DNA of 64,000 bases from Chryseobacterium ginsenosidimutans (GCF_024807225.1 NZ_JANUCO010000001.1:4154001-4218000), one strand, 5' to 3'. Shown: positions 8,543 to 17,054, counted from the first letter of the stretch. The notes: generated by a model not told the origin, from the letters alone. Numbers and translations: made by a program.

Positions 8543-9058
8543 ATGGACGTGCAAAATCTCCTCTCCCACTTCACCGAAGTCCCCATCCAGAAGGGAGATT
8601 TTCTGGTGCGTGAAGGACAGGTTTGTAAGCATATTTATTTCGTTAAAAAAGGAATGGTAAAAATCTGTTCCTGCAACGAAGACCGGGAATTTATTTTGCG
8701 CTTTTTTCCGGAAGAACATTTTGTTACCGCTTTGGAAAGTTTTAATGATCAGACGCCGTCGCATTTTCAGATCAAAGCACTCGAAGACGGCATCATTTTG
8801 AAATTACACCGCGATAAAATGGAGAAACTCTGCAAAGATCATCACGAAATAGAAACTTTTTTCAGAAAATGGCTTTTACAGATCGCTGCGTATATGGTTT
8901 CGCGCCTCAGTACAATTCTTAAAGATGATGCAGGTACGCGTTATAAGATGTTTCTTGAGACCAATGCAGATCTAATGCAGAGAATCAGTCTGGGAGATCT
9001 TGCCAATTATCTCGGCATCACACAGGCAAGTCTCAGTAAGATAAGAGCAAAAAAATAA
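8543..9058 (+). CDS. Crp/Fnr family transcriptional regulator
   Basis: A protein of 171 residues. The N-terminal cyclic-nucleotide-binding fold is visible (IQKGDFLVREGQVCKHIYFVKKGMVKI) and the C-terminal helix-turn-helix reads ISLGDLANYLGITQASLSKIRAK. The dimer helix lies between (ETFFRKWLLQIAAYMVSRLSTIL). It lacks the Arg/Ser phosphate-binding cassette of true cAMP receptors, so the signal is unknown. Shorter than E. coli Crp (210) because the C-terminus stops right after the recognition helix, as in many Bacteroidota members. The next gene is on the same strand. Confidence 0.9.
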   Translation: MDVQNLLSHFTEVPIQKGDFLVREGQVCKHIYFVKKGMVKICSCNEDREFILRFFPEEHFVTALESFNDQTPSHFQIKALEDGIILKLHRDKMEKLCKDHHEIETFFRKWLLQIAAYMVSRLSTILKDDAGTRYKMFLETNADLMQRISLGDLANYLGITQASLSKIRAKK

Positions 9059-9154
9059 CGCCACTTTTATTTTTTGTCATTTGCAAAAAACCCGTTCAAA
9101 AATTATTCTCAATTTTGCCGGATAAAACTCATCATCGTCAACACATTTAAATTG

Positions 9155-10084
9155 ATGCTTCAGGATAAATCTTGCCATAAAACACTATTTCAAAAGCTTA
9201 TTGAATTCATATTTTACGGAAATTACTTTTACGGAATCTGCGTCGTAAGCTTGATGATAGAAACCTCTTTCCAGATGCATATTTTGTATAAAGGCGTATT
9301 TATTTATTGTATGGCGTTTATTGTGACCGTCCTTTTTTACAATTATCCTTACGCCAGAAACTACGTTCCAAACAGTAAAAATCCCCGCACGCAATGGTAT
9401 GTCCGCAATCATGGATTGGTTTTAAAAACTCAGATCAGCCTTACTATATTCGTTCTAATTTTATTGATTTTCGGAATGATTTATTATCATGAAGAAATAA
9501 AAATGATCCGTTTTTTTCAATGGTTTCTGTTCTTAATTTTTCCGGTTTTCGGGGCAATGTATTACGGAACGAATGTGATTTCTAAAAAATATAACCTTCG
9601 TAAAATCGGCTGGCTGAAACCATTTATCATAGGTTTTGTCTGGGCCGGAATTGCCACTATTTATCCTGTGATTTTTAATGATATTCTTCAATTCCACAAG
9701 AGTGAACTTTCCCTTTTCGGAACATTGTTGTTCTTTAAAAATGTCATGTTTATTTCTTTGCTTGCGATTATGTTTGATGTTAAAGATTTCGCCAGTGACC
9801 GTCATGCAAATCTGAGTACATTAGTCGTGAAAATCGGATTATTTAAAACTATTTTTTATGTTCTGTTGCCGTTAACGGTTTTAGGAATTCTCACCTTTCT
9901 TACATATGCCATCACTCACAATTTCAGCATCTTAAAAATAATATTGGTTTTAATTCCCTTTTTATTATTAATTCTTTCTGCAATTTCCCTGAAGAAAAGA
10001 AGAACGCTGCTTTATTATCTTATTGTCATCGATGGATTGATGGTGATAAAAGCTGTGTTTGGAGTTTTTGCGGCTTTGGTTTGA
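9155..10084 (+). CDS. UbiA prenyltransferase-like membrane protein
   Basis: A polytopic protein of about 309 residues with eight to nine hydrophobic segments. ATG 9155 is preferred to the TTG at 9074, whose first 27 codons give no hydrophobic start. A cytoplasmic loop reads FDVKDFASDRHANLSTLVVKIG, matching the second Asp motif (DxxDxxxD) of UbiA enzymes, followed by the typical ...TLV..IG step. The first Asp motif (NDxxDxxxD) is not clear: YNYPYARNYVP lies at that place. It may be a divergent or non-catalytic member; a quinone or lipid role is possible but not shown. Confidence 0.6.
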   Translation: MLQDKSCHKTLFQKLIEFIFYGNYFYGICVVSLMIETSFQMHILYKGVFIYCMAFIVTVLFYNYPYARNYVPNSKNPRTQWYVRNHGLVLKTQISLTIFVLILLIFGMIYYHEEIKMIRFFQWFLFLIFPVFGAMYYGTNVISKKYNLRKIGWLKPFIIGFVWAGIATIYPVIFNDILQFHKSELSLFGTLLFFKNVMFISLLAIMFDVKDFASDRHANLSTLVVKIGLFKTIFYVLLPLTVLGILTFLTYAITHNFSILKIILVLIPFLLLILSAISLKKRRTLLYYLIVIDGLMVIKAVFGVFAALV

Positions 10085-10131
10085 GGTAAATTTGTAAATT
10101 GCATATTTAATAATCAATCAAAAACTAAAAC

Positions 10132-10332
10132 ATGTTATTAGCCATTCTATTGCCATTTTTATCCTTCATCGTTCGCGGGAAAATCTTAACGGGAATTCTT
10201 TGTTTTATTTTACAGATCACTTTAATCGGCTGGATTCCTGCAGCAATTTGGGCAGCCATGTCTCTAAATAATGAAAGAGCGGAAAAAAGAAATAAAAAAT
10301 TAATTCGTGCAGTTCGGGAAAATCAAAGATAA
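10132..10332 (+). CDS. YqaE/Pmp3 family membrane protein
   Basis: A 66-residue protein with two hydrophobic helices: MLLAILLPFLSFIVRGK, then GILCFILQITLIGWIPAAIWAAMSL, and a basic tail (ERAEKRNKKLIRAVRENQR). This is the size and layout of the YqaE/Pmp3 (UPF0057) family of small plasma-membrane proteins linked to membrane potential and stress. The tail is longer than in the shortest homologues. A strong terminator follows. Confidence 0.8.
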   Translation: MLLAILLPFLSFIVRGKILTGILCFILQITLIGWIPAAIWAAMSLNNERAEKRNKKLIRAVRENQR

Positions 10333-10354
10333 TATCCTCATAATAGAAACATTA

Positions 10355-10378
10355 AATCCTTTAAGTTTTTAAAGGATT
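10355..10378 (+). terminator. Rho-independent terminator
   Basis: AATCCTTTAA, loop GTTT, TTAAAGGATT, then TTT. The stem has the same sequence as the terminator at 3889-3913. Confidence 0.85.
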
Positions 10379-10393
10379 TTTAATAAATAAATT

Positions 10394-10765
10394 ATGGCAA
10401 AATTTCATTCATTATTTCTAATTATCATTTCAGTCTTACTAATAAATTCCTGCACTGGAGACGATTATACAAGGATTGAAATAGAAACGCCAACCGAAAA
10501 TCAGATTTTCAGTAATGGAAGCAGTATTCACATAAAAGCCACTATTTATGATGATGGAGATTCTATTATGAGCGAACAATTAATTGTCACGTCAATGGAA
10601 GATAATTCTATTGTAAAAGAAATTAATGATAATAAATTTTGCTTTACCTATTACATTGATGAAAGTTTCGTTGCCGCTCCCAATACAAAATACAAGATCG
10701 AAATTAAAGCATATGGCGGACATCAAAACTTAACTTCTAAAGTAATTTTCGTTCAATCAAATTAA
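10394..10765 (+). CDS. hypothetical lipoprotein
   Basis: A protein of 123 residues. The N-terminus MAKFHSLFLIIISVLLINSC is a lipoprotein signal with Cys at about residue 20, followed by TGDDY. The rest is beta-rich (RIEIETPTENQIFSNGSSIHIKATIYDDGDS), like one Ig-like or fibronectin-type fold carrying a SxhhhhA pattern. Probably anchored in a membrane facing the periplasm or the surface. No enzymatic motif is visible; function unknown. Confidence 0.7.
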   Translation: MAKFHSLFLIIISVLLINSCTGDDYTRIEIETPTENQIFSNGSSIHIKATIYDDGDSIMSEQLIVTSMEDNSIVKEINDNKFCFTYYIDESFVAAPNTKYKIEIKAYGGHQNLTSKVIFVQSN

Positions 10766-10793
10766 ATAATTCCAAAATTTTAAGCATAATATT

Positions 10794-10836
10794 TTGTCAT
10801 GAAATTCAAACTTTTTACATTTGCATAACTAGTTAT
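10794..10836 (+). promoter_or_regulatory. promoter and palindromic operator of the MarR-GNAT gene
   Basis: TTG (10794-10796), a 19-base spacer, and TACATTTG (10816-10823) match the Bacteroidota promoter exactly. Directly after it, ATAACTAGTTAT (10825-10836) is a perfect 12-base palindrome over the expected transcription start. A MarR-family protein binding there would block its own transcription. Confidence 0.75.
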
Positions 10837-10855
10837 ATAATTAATTACTAAAAAG

Positions 10856-11815
10856 ATGAATGTTTTTGATAAAACCGGGAAAATGGCTCTTGGAAGCCGA
10901 ATGAGAATATTAACATCGAAGATGACGGATGATGCAGCCAAGATTTATGAGATGTATAATGTAGAAGGATTTGTGCCGAAATGGTTTCCTGTCTACTTTT
11001 TACTTTCCGAGGAAGGTGAAAAAACAATTACTGAAATTGCTGAAGATATCGGTCATTCGCAACCTTCCGCTACAAAAATTGTAAAGGAAATGACAAAAGC
11101 GGGTTTAATTGACGACAGCATCGAATCAAAAGACAAGCGTAGAAACGTTGTCGCTCTGTCTGAAAAAGGAAAAGAACTTTCAAAAAAAATAAAAATTCAA
11201 TGTCAGGATATTGATAACGCTGTTGAACTGATGCTGAATGAAGCCTCTCACAATCTTTGGGAAGCCATCAAAGAATGGGAACATATTCTGGAGAAAAAAT
11301 CTTTGTTTAAAAGAGTTCAGGATCAAAAGAAAGCCCGTGAAAGCAAAGATGTGGAAATTGTAGAATATGAAGAAAAATATCAACACGCTTTTAAATCTTT
11401 AAATGAAGAATGGATTTCCAACTATTTTGAAATGGAAGAAGCCGATTACAAAGCGTTAGACAATCCGAAAGAATACATTCTCGACAAAGGCGGAAAAATT
11501 CTTATTGCTCTTTACAATAACGAACCGGTCGGAGTTTGTGCTTTAATCAAAATGAATGATTCTCACTACGATTATGAAATGGCAAAAATGGCTGTTTCAC
11601 CAAAAGCGCAGGGGAAAAATATCGGCTGGCTTCTCGGTAAAGCAATCGCAGAAGAAGCAAAAAAACTGGGCGCTTCACATTTATATCTGGAAAGCAATAC
11701 AGTTCTAAAACCTGCAATTAATCTTTATTATAAATTAGGTTTTGAAAAAGTTGTCGGTCATGCGACGCCTTACAAACGCTGTAATATTCAGATGGAATTG
11801 AAATTAAACAATTAA
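10856..11815 (+). CDS. bifunctional MarR-type regulator / GNAT acetyltransferase
   Basis: A 319-residue fusion. Residues about 1-150 form a MarR winged helix (TITEIAEDIGHSQPSATKIV, wing at SKDKRRNVVALSEKG). Residues about 160-319 form a GNAT domain with the acetyl-CoA loop in SPKAQGKNIGWLLGKAIAEE and the C-terminal NLYYKLGFEKV strand-helix. This fusion is known in many bacteria; substrates are mostly undetermined. The upstream palindrome suggests autorepression. The next gene starts 3 bases after the stop, so it is co-transcribed. Domain assignment is firm; the substrate is unknown. Confidence 0.93.
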   Translation: MNVFDKTGKMALGSRMRILTSKMTDDAAKIYEMYNVEGFVPKWFPVYFLLSEEGEKTITEIAEDIGHSQPSATKIVKEMTKAGLIDDSIESKDKRRNVVALSEKGKELSKKIKIQCQDIDNAVELMLNEASHNLWEAIKEWEHILEKKSLFKRVQDQKKARESKDVEIVEYEEKYQHAFKSLNEEWISNYFEMEEADYKALDNPKEYILDKGGKILIALYNNEPVGVCALIKMNDSHYDYEMAKMAVSPKAQGKNIGWLLGKAIAEEAKKLGASHLYLESNTVLKPAINLYYKLGFEKVVGHATPYKRCNIQMELKLNN

Positions 11816-11818
11816 AAA

Positions 11819-12118
11819 ATGTTAGATTTTTATACAATTAAAAAAGATCAGCCGACGCCAAACTATCCTGAGAAAGCAAAACTTATCTTGATTGGACAAC
11901 TCGATGACGAAACTTTCTATAATTTACAAAAGAAAGGAATTATCGACAAGAGCTTTGATTATTATTCAGATTTCAGGTGGAATAAAGAAATAACAGATCA
12001 AATCAAAAAGAATATTTCAATTAAAAGTTTACAGTTTGATGATGATATTAAAAAATTACTACAAATCATCTCAATCGCAGAAAAAAATCAACAAGACATT
12101 ATTGCTTACGGAGACTAA
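11819..12118 (+). CDS. hypothetical protein, co-transcribed with the MarR-GNAT gene
   Basis: A protein of 99 residues starting 3 bases after the MarR-GNAT stop, which indicates an operon. No signal peptide or membrane helix. It begins MLDFYTIKKDQPTPNYPEKAK and has a two-part look: a short beta/alpha start (KLILIGQLDDETFYNLQKKGI) and a helical end (DDDIKKLLQIISIAEKNQQDI). I do not recognise the family. By context it may be under the same operator. Confidence 0.6.
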   Translation: MLDFYTIKKDQPTPNYPEKAKLILIGQLDDETFYNLQKKGIIDKSFDYYSDFRWNKEITDQIKKNISIKSLQFDDDIKKLLQIISIAEKNQQDIIAYGD

Positions 12119-12240
12119 TATTTTTAAAAAGAATTTAATTTTAATAATAATATTAGAGTTGATTTATAATTGAGAATAATGCAAAATTTTTCGCTATCTT
12201 AGTTGAGGAAATACCCAAAAACAAGGCATCGCATAACATT

Positions 12241-12870
12241 ATGGCGGAAGAACTTTATTTTATAAAAACCAACCAAGTTGCTGCAAAAATCAATTTGTAC
12301 AACAAACTCTGCTGTGAAGAAGATAATGTGCTTCCATTTCTTCAAGATGATAAAAAAACAAGCCTTGAACTGATCAAGAAAAAAGTTCAGGAAAATGTTG
12401 ACAGTCTTTCACAGGAAGAAATATTGAGTATTTTTAATTGGTTTAAAGTAAAATACAATTCAGATTCGGAAGAAGTAAAAACCCAGCTTTTTGTTCATGG
12501 GATTGATGTTTTTTATGAAATTCCGTCTTCTTCCGAGGTTGAAAAATTCCAGCAGATCCTTTTAGATTATAAAAAATATTCTCAGGAAAATTTCAGATAT
12601 ATTTTCGATTCGGAAAATTTTAATCATTTTCTGATTTACGGAATATTTTTTACGGGTTTAATCGACAGAGAAAAAGGTGAAGAAAATTTTCTTTTTAATT
12701 ATTTAAAATCAGATTATAAAGATCTCTATTCCTTTGCAGAAAATGAATTCAGTGAAAAAAAATCCGATTTGCTTTCCAAACCTAATATTTACAAGTGTTT
12801 TTCGGATTTGTATGATTCTACTAAATTTTACAAAGGTTCGATTATTGAACTTCGTGATTTCAACATGTAG
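12241..12870 (+). CDS. hypothetical protein
   Basis: A protein of 209 residues, soluble, acidic and mainly helical, with many Phe, Lys and Glu residues (LSQEEILSIFNWFKVKYNSDSEEVKTQLF, NFLFNYLKSDYKDLYSFAENEF). No motif that I recognise. The ATG at 12241 follows a 120-base AT-rich gap. It has its own upstream spacing and could be a single transcription unit. Nothing in the neighbourhood suggests a function. Confidence 0.6.
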   Translation: MAEELYFIKTNQVAAKINLYNKLCCEEDNVLPFLQDDKKTSLELIKKKVQENVDSLSQEEILSIFNWFKVKYNSDSEEVKTQLFVHGIDVFYEIPSSSEVEKFQQILLDYKKYSQENFRYIFDSENFNHFLIYGIFFTGLIDREKGEENFLFNYLKSDYKDLYSFAENEFSEKKSDLLSKPNIYKCFSDLYDSTKFYKGSIIELRDFNM

Positions 12871-12886
12871 TTTAAGCTTATAAACA

Positions 12887-12964
12887 ATGCAAAAAAACTA
12901 TCTTGAAATAGCTAAAAAATATGTCCTTGAAAATATAGGTATTGATTATCTTATGTTTTTTTAA
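12887..12964 (+). CDS. possible short ORF or gene fragment (25 codons)
   Basis: ATG 12887 opens a frame encoding MQKNYLEIAKKYVLENIG plus seven residues, ending at TAA in a T run. The first 18 residues look like an ordinary helical protein start and the frame then ends, so this could be a remnant of a longer gene or chance. No further matching frame was found downstream. Confidence 0.25.
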   Translation: MQKNYLEIAKKYVLENIGIDYLMFF

Positions 12965-13002
12965 AATTATATAAAATTTAAAATATTGATTTTCAAAATT
13001 TT

Positions 13003-13524
13003 ATGAGCTACATTATGGTCGACATAGAATCCGACGGTCCGATTCCCGGAGACTTTTCGATGGTATGTTTCGGAGCAGTGATCGTGGATGAAAATCTGGA
13101 TCAGACTTTTTATGGAAAATTACAACCTATTTCCGATAAATTCAATCCGGATGCTTTGGCGGTTTCAGGCTTCACAAGAGAGGAAACGATGAATTTTGAT
13201 GATCCGAAAGAAGTGATGCTGAAATTTGAAGAATGGATTAAAGAAAATTCTAAAGGAAGACCGATTTTCATCAGTGATAATAATGGTTTCGACTGGATGT
13301 TTATCTGTTGGTACTTTCATCATTTTATTGAAAGAAATCCTTTCGGATATTCATCGAGAAGGCTTTCTGATCTCTATTGCGGACTGGAAAAAGATACGTT
13401 TGCACAATGGAAGCATCTTCGCAAAACAGAACATACGCATCATCCTGTTGACGACGCGAGAGGAAATGCAGAGGTTTTGCTGCACATGAAAAAGGAAATG
13501 GGTCTTAAAATCGGGTTGAAATAA
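13003..13524 (+). CDS. 3'-5' exonuclease of the DEDDh type (RNase T/oligoribonuclease-like)
   Basis: A protein of 173 residues. The first acidic motif is MVDIESDGP (Asp 7, Glu 9), the middle motif is in ISDNNGFDWMF, and the last motif is HHPVDDARGNAE with the His five residues before the final Asp, typical of DEDDh nucleases. Homologues are annotated as 3'-5' exoribonuclease of the Rv2179c type; the exact nucleic acid substrate is not known here. The next frame starts directly after its stop, suggesting coupling. Confidence 0.8.
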   Translation: MSYIMVDIESDGPIPGDFSMVCFGAVIVDENLDQTFYGKLQPISDKFNPDALAVSGFTREETMNFDDPKEVMLKFEEWIKENSKGRPIFISDNNGFDWMFICWYFHHFIERNPFGYSSRRLSDLYCGLEKDTFAQWKHLRKTEHTHHPVDDARGNAEVLLHMKKEMGLKIGLK

Positions 13525-14032
13525 ATGGAATTACCGGAATTTACATTTTTAACAGAAAAAGGCATTTTAAAACTAAAATGTATCGATATTGTTGAACCCA
13601 ACAACGGGAGAGTGCTTTATAAAGTTGATTTATTTCTCGATGATAAAAATTTGACAAAAGAATATTTTGGCGATTGGAATTATATGAATTTTTATTTAAA
13701 TCAATATTCACCAACCAATAACGAATGGATTTATATTCCAAAAGAAAGCAATCATTTTTTAATTAAAATTTCGACATTAGAGAAAATAGAAACTACCTTA
13801 TCTTGCTTTATCTGCGGTTACTTTTATCAAGAATATTTTTATTAATGATTATTTAATCGTTCTTTGTTCTGATCAGATTATCTTTAAAAATCTTATCAAT
13901 GAAATGGTAAGAAAAATGGAAAAAGACGAAAAAAACATTTATTTCAACGAATTACATATTTTAGATTCCGGAAAAATTGAAATTAAACTCAGTGATTCGA
14001 GTTCAAAAATCATCAACCTAAATGATTTTTAA
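13525..14032 (+). pseudogene. hypothetical protein, frameshifted
   Basis: ATG 13525 immediately follows the stop of the exonuclease gene. As given, the frame ends at 13845 (106 residues). Deleting one A of GAAAC at 13789-13793 gives a continuous and much more protein-like product of about 168 residues (LEKIELPYLALSAV, then TFIKNIFINDYLIVLCSDQ, then KNLINEMVRKMEKDEKN), ending at the stop 14030-14032. I do not recognise the family. The product has a beta-rich N-terminal half with FGDWNYMNFYLNQ and a mixed C-terminal half. It probably forms a unit with the exonuclease and the following GNAT. Confidence 0.6.
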
Positions 14033-14033
14033 A

Positions 14034-14471
14034 ATGAATTTAAATCTTCAATTCCGCAAAGCCACAGAAAACGACATCGATTTTCTTTTTGATTTAAGGA
14101 TGAAAACCATGACGGAATATTATGCGCAGTCGAATCTTCCCACAGCAAGAGAATTTGTACTTCAAAGGATTCTTTATGAATTCGACAAAGCCCATATCAT
14201 TATTCTAAACAACGAACCAATCGGCTTGCTTAAAATTGATAGAAATCTTGATAAAATACACATTTTGCAACTACAAATCAATCCCAATTTACAGGGAAAA
14301 GGAATCGGAAAATCTATTTTAAAAAGTATTTTTGATGAAGCTGAAACCGATCAAAAAACGGTTCTTTTAAGTGTTTTAAAAGTCAATAAAGCTCAGCATT
14401 TATATTTACGCTTAGGTTTTGAAATCATTGACGAAAACGAACATTCTTACTTCATGGAATTTCCAAAATAA
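14034..14471 (+). CDS. GNAT family N-acetyltransferase
   Basis: A protein of 145 residues from ATG 14034 (ATG 14022 would add four residues). The GNAT fold is clear: LQFRKATENDIDFLFDLRM at the start, then NEPIGLLKI, then the acetyl-CoA loop LQINPNLQGKGIGKSILKSI (Q/RxxGxG/A), and the C-terminal AQHLYLRLGFEIID. The acceptor is unknown. It starts 1 base after the stop of the previous frame once that is corrected, so the three genes from 13003 probably form an operon. Confidence 0.88.
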   Translation: MNLNLQFRKATENDIDFLFDLRMKTMTEYYAQSNLPTAREFVLQRILYEFDKAHIIILNNEPIGLLKIDRNLDKIHILQLQINPNLQGKGIGKSILKSIFDEAETDQKTVLLSVLKVNKAQHLYLRLGFEIIDENEHSYFMEFPK

Positions 14472-14502
14472 AAAAATATGCTTTTCAGGATACTTCTCTT
14501 TC

Positions 14503-15078
14503 TTATTTAATGATTTGCCCTTTGTAATATTTTTCAAGGAAAAAGCCCAAATCGGCTCTGTAACCGATTCCTGAAGCCTCAAATTTCCAGCTTCCGTTGC
14601 GTTTGTACAATCTTCCGAATTCTATACCGGTTTCGATGGAAAAATCTTCATCAAGCTCATATTTTGCAATTTCCTGATGGGTCAGATTATCAATAATTCT
14701 GATGTAAGAATTTCGCACCTGTCCGAAGTTTTGTTTCTTTCTTTCAAAATCTTCGATGGTTACTACGAAAAGAATTTCATCGACTTTCGGATCTACTTTT
14801 TCAAGATCTACAATGATGGCTTCATCATCGTCGCCATCGCTGTTTTTCCCGCTCGGATCGTCTCCTGTATGCGTAAGAGCGCCGTCCGGAGAATTTAAAT
14901 TATTATAAAAGACAAAATAGTCTTCACTCACCAATTTTCTGTCTGCATCAATCATAATTGCCGAAGCATCAAGGTCAAAATCATATCCCGTTCCGTCATT
15001 CGGATCCCAACCAAGACCAATTGTCATTTTTGTAAATCCGAGATCAATTCTTTGTCCTTTCTGTAAATTAATTGCCAT
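14503..15078 (-). CDS. TerD family protein
   Basis: A protein of 191 residues, the normal length for TerD. The calcium-binding signature is present: GLGWDPNDGTGYDFDLDASA and then DDPSGKNSDGDDDEAIIVDLEKV. The family acts in tellurite or stress resistance and phage inhibition, binding Ca2+ through these Asp residues. Here it is alone, without terZABC neighbours; a deleted copy lies at 7543-7740. It is convergent with the GNAT gene. Confidence 0.92.
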   Translation of the reverse strand: MAINLQKGQRIDLGFTKMTIGLGWDPNDGTGYDFDLDASAIMIDADRKLVSEDYFVFYNNLNSPDGALTHTGDDPSGKNSDGDDDEAIIVDLEKVDPKVDEILFVVTIEDFERKKQNFGQVRNSYIRIIDNLTHQEIAKYELDEDFSIETGIEFGRLYKRNGSWKFEASGIGYRADLGFFLEKYYKGQIIK

Positions 15079-15215
15079 AATAATGTTATGTTTTTTATGA
15101 ATTGTTACCTCTAAGTTATGGCTGTTTTACGAATTTTCCAAAACATTTTGTGACAAAAAAATATGTAAATTGCAGATTATAGAAAATTGAATTTTTCGCA
15201 AGATTTAGTCATAAA

Positions 15216-15241
15216 AAAATCCGGCTCACTGACCGGATTTT
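15216..15241 (-). terminator. Rho-independent terminator of the flippase-like gene
   Basis: AAAATCCGG, loop CTCACTGA, CCGGATTTT. On the minus strand it is followed by TTT. Confidence 0.8.
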
Positions 15242-15272
15242 ATATTTTTAAGATGTTTGAATTTCAGATAAA

Positions 15273-16299
15273 TTATTCTGTAATTTCTTTTTCAGTAACA
15301 GTATTTCTCGCTTTTGCCAACATCGGAATAGAAATTAAACCCATAATCAACATAATGATAATCTGTAACGGCAATGAAATGAAGGAATAAGTCAAACCTA
15401 TTTCTCCTCCCAATTCGCTGCTTTTTCCCATTGAGATAAATAAAGCCATAAAACCGAATTTCATCGCAAGATTGAAAGCTCCGATTCCGCCACTTGCAGG
15501 AACAATCATTCCCAATGTTCCGACAACGATGATTAAAAATCCGTCTGCAAAAGTAAAATTAGACGTTTCCGGCAATGCAAAACATACCAAATACGCGGCA
15601 AAATAATAGGAAATCCAGATTCCCATTGTATAGAGGATAAATTTTCCTTTTTGTTTTAATTTAAATATGGATGTTAAACCTTGAAAAATTCCGTCGATAA
15701 ATTTGATGATTTTGCCTAAAAAAGCAACATTTGCCAGTCTTTTTTTAAACATAAAAAATAAAACCGCTCCAACAATCAAGATTCCTAGAATGAGTAAGAT
15801 TTTATTGGGGTTAAAATTTATTCCTGAATTTTTATAGAAAGAATAAATTACTTCTCCTTTAAATAGCAAAGTCAGTCCCAAAAAGACAATCATACAAACC
15901 AAATCTACCACTCTCTCTAAAATAATCGTTCCGAAAGACTGATCTACAGGAACTTTTTCCACTCCATACAAAGCTGTGGCTCTTGCTACTTCTCCACTTC
16001 TGGGAATGGTAAGATTCATTAAATATCCGAAAGATATCGACCAAAGTGAATTGGAATTGGAAATATTGTGTCCCATCGGTTTCCAGCATCAGATTCCAGC
16101 GAATCGCTCTGAACCAATACGCCGAAATCCCGAAACATCCAGCGAATAAAACCCACCAATAATTAGCTTTTGCTATTGATTTCTGAAACGACCCAAAATC
16201 AAAATCTTTAAGAGCAATCCACAAAAAAAAACCTGCAAAAGCAAGCGAGATTACTATTGTTAATATTGATTTTAAAGGACTTTTTGATTTTTTCTCCAT
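15273..16299 (-). pseudogene. flippase-like membrane protein (lysylphosphatidylglycerol synthase TM-domain family, UPF0104), frameshifted
   Basis: The start of the protein (MEKKSKSPLKSILTIVISLAF, then ISAYWFRAIRWNLMLE) is read from 16299, while the rest (MGHNISNSNSLWSISFGYLMN and on) is one base later and ends at 15273. Removing one T from GTTTC at 16079-16083 gives LEPMGHNISN and a protein of about 341 residues with about eight membrane helices, including the TIPRSGEVARA and ASGGIGAFNLAM motifs of the family. Related proteins are lipid flippase or synthase membrane domains; the substrate is unknown. It follows panD by 4 bases. Confidence 0.88.
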
Positions 16300-16303
16300 C
16301 AGA

Positions 16304-16654
16304 TTACGTCAAAAGATTGGTCTTTTCGTCCGGGAAAACAATTTTTGGCTGAAAACTTTGCGCTTCTTCAGGAGTCATCTGCGCATAAGCGATGATGATG
16401 ATGATGTCATCTCTCTGCACTTTTCTAGCGGCAGGACCGTTCAGACAAACTTCCCCCGATTTTCTTTTTCCTTTGATGACATAGGTGTCAAAACGCTCAC
16501 CGTTATTCACATTTACAATATACACTCTTTCGCCTACTACCAAACCTGCAGCCTCAATAAGGTCTTCATCTATCGTGATACTACCAATATAATTAAGGTC
16601 AGAAGCCGTTACTCTCACCCTGTGAATCTTAGACTTAAAAACTTCTATTAACAT
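16304..16654 (-). CDS. panD: aspartate 1-decarboxylase proenzyme
   Basis: A protein of 116 residues. It makes beta-alanine from L-aspartate for pantothenate and CoA synthesis. The self-cleavage site Gly24-Ser25 is present in NYIGSITIDE, which yields the pyruvoyl group; GERVYIVNVNNGERFDTYV, NGPAARKVQRDD and the late IIIIAYAQM strand are typical of the family. TAAATTTG at 16659-16666 is followed by CACC and then the ATG, so the transcript may start at or next to the start codon. It lies 4 bases upstream of the flippase-like gene. Confidence 0.96.
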   Translation of the reverse strand: MLIEVFKSKIHRVRVTASDLNYIGSITIDEDLIEAAGLVVGERVYIVNVNNGERFDTYVIKGKRKSGEVCLNGPAARKVQRDDIIIIIAYAQMTPEEAQSFQPKIVFPDEKTNLLT

Positions 16655-16877
16655 GGTGCAAATTTATTAATAAAAATTAATAAATTGGTGTTTTAGAATG
16701 AATTTAAAACTAACAGATATACAGGCATTTAATTTTATTAAACATAATTTTTACCTATTTTACTTACAAAATCTACAACCATATCACGAAAATTATTAAT
16801 AGTTTACATGTAATTTCGGATTTAATAAATATAAAAAATAATTTTCTAATTTTGCTAAAGTCAATACACATAAGCAT

Positions 16878-16894
16878 TTGGCATGATTTTAGCA
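16878..16894 (+). promoter_or_regulatory. possible sigma-54 promoter
   Basis: TTGGCATGATTTTAGCA has GG and GC separated by 10 bases and differs by one base in each half from TGGCACG-N4-TTGC. It lies about 160 bases before the HU start. This rests on a motif match only. Confidence 0.35.
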
Positions 16895-16989
16895 GCGCGT
16901 AACGTAGATTTTACGTAAAAAGTGGAATTATCATATTTTAACCATTTTCAGCTAAAATCAAAAATATTATTTATTTTTTTACATAAAAA

Positions 16990-17019
16990 TTGCACATTTA
17001 CAAAATATTATTATATTTG
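16990..17019 (+). promoter_or_regulatory. promoter of the HU gene
   Basis: TTG (16990-16992), 19 bases, TATATTTG (17012-17019), giving a leader of about 30 bases before ATG 17055. This is the exact Bacteroidota housekeeping form. Confidence 0.75.
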
Positions 17020-17054
17020 CTATAATTACGAACTAACTTTAATATTTAAAAATT

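Larger units (their letters stand above)
16655..17054. other. 400-base AT-rich control region between panD and the HU gene
   Basis: No gene. It holds the panD -7 box (16659-16666), a possible sigma-54 site (16878-16894), a perfect palindrome TTTTACGTAAAA (16909-16920) and the HU promoter (16990-17019). Confidence 0.7.

Noticed and set aside
8391..8660. 89-codon frame overlapping the MITE-like element and the crp/fnr start
   Set aside because: It lies partly in a repeat and overlaps a well-supported gene in another frame.
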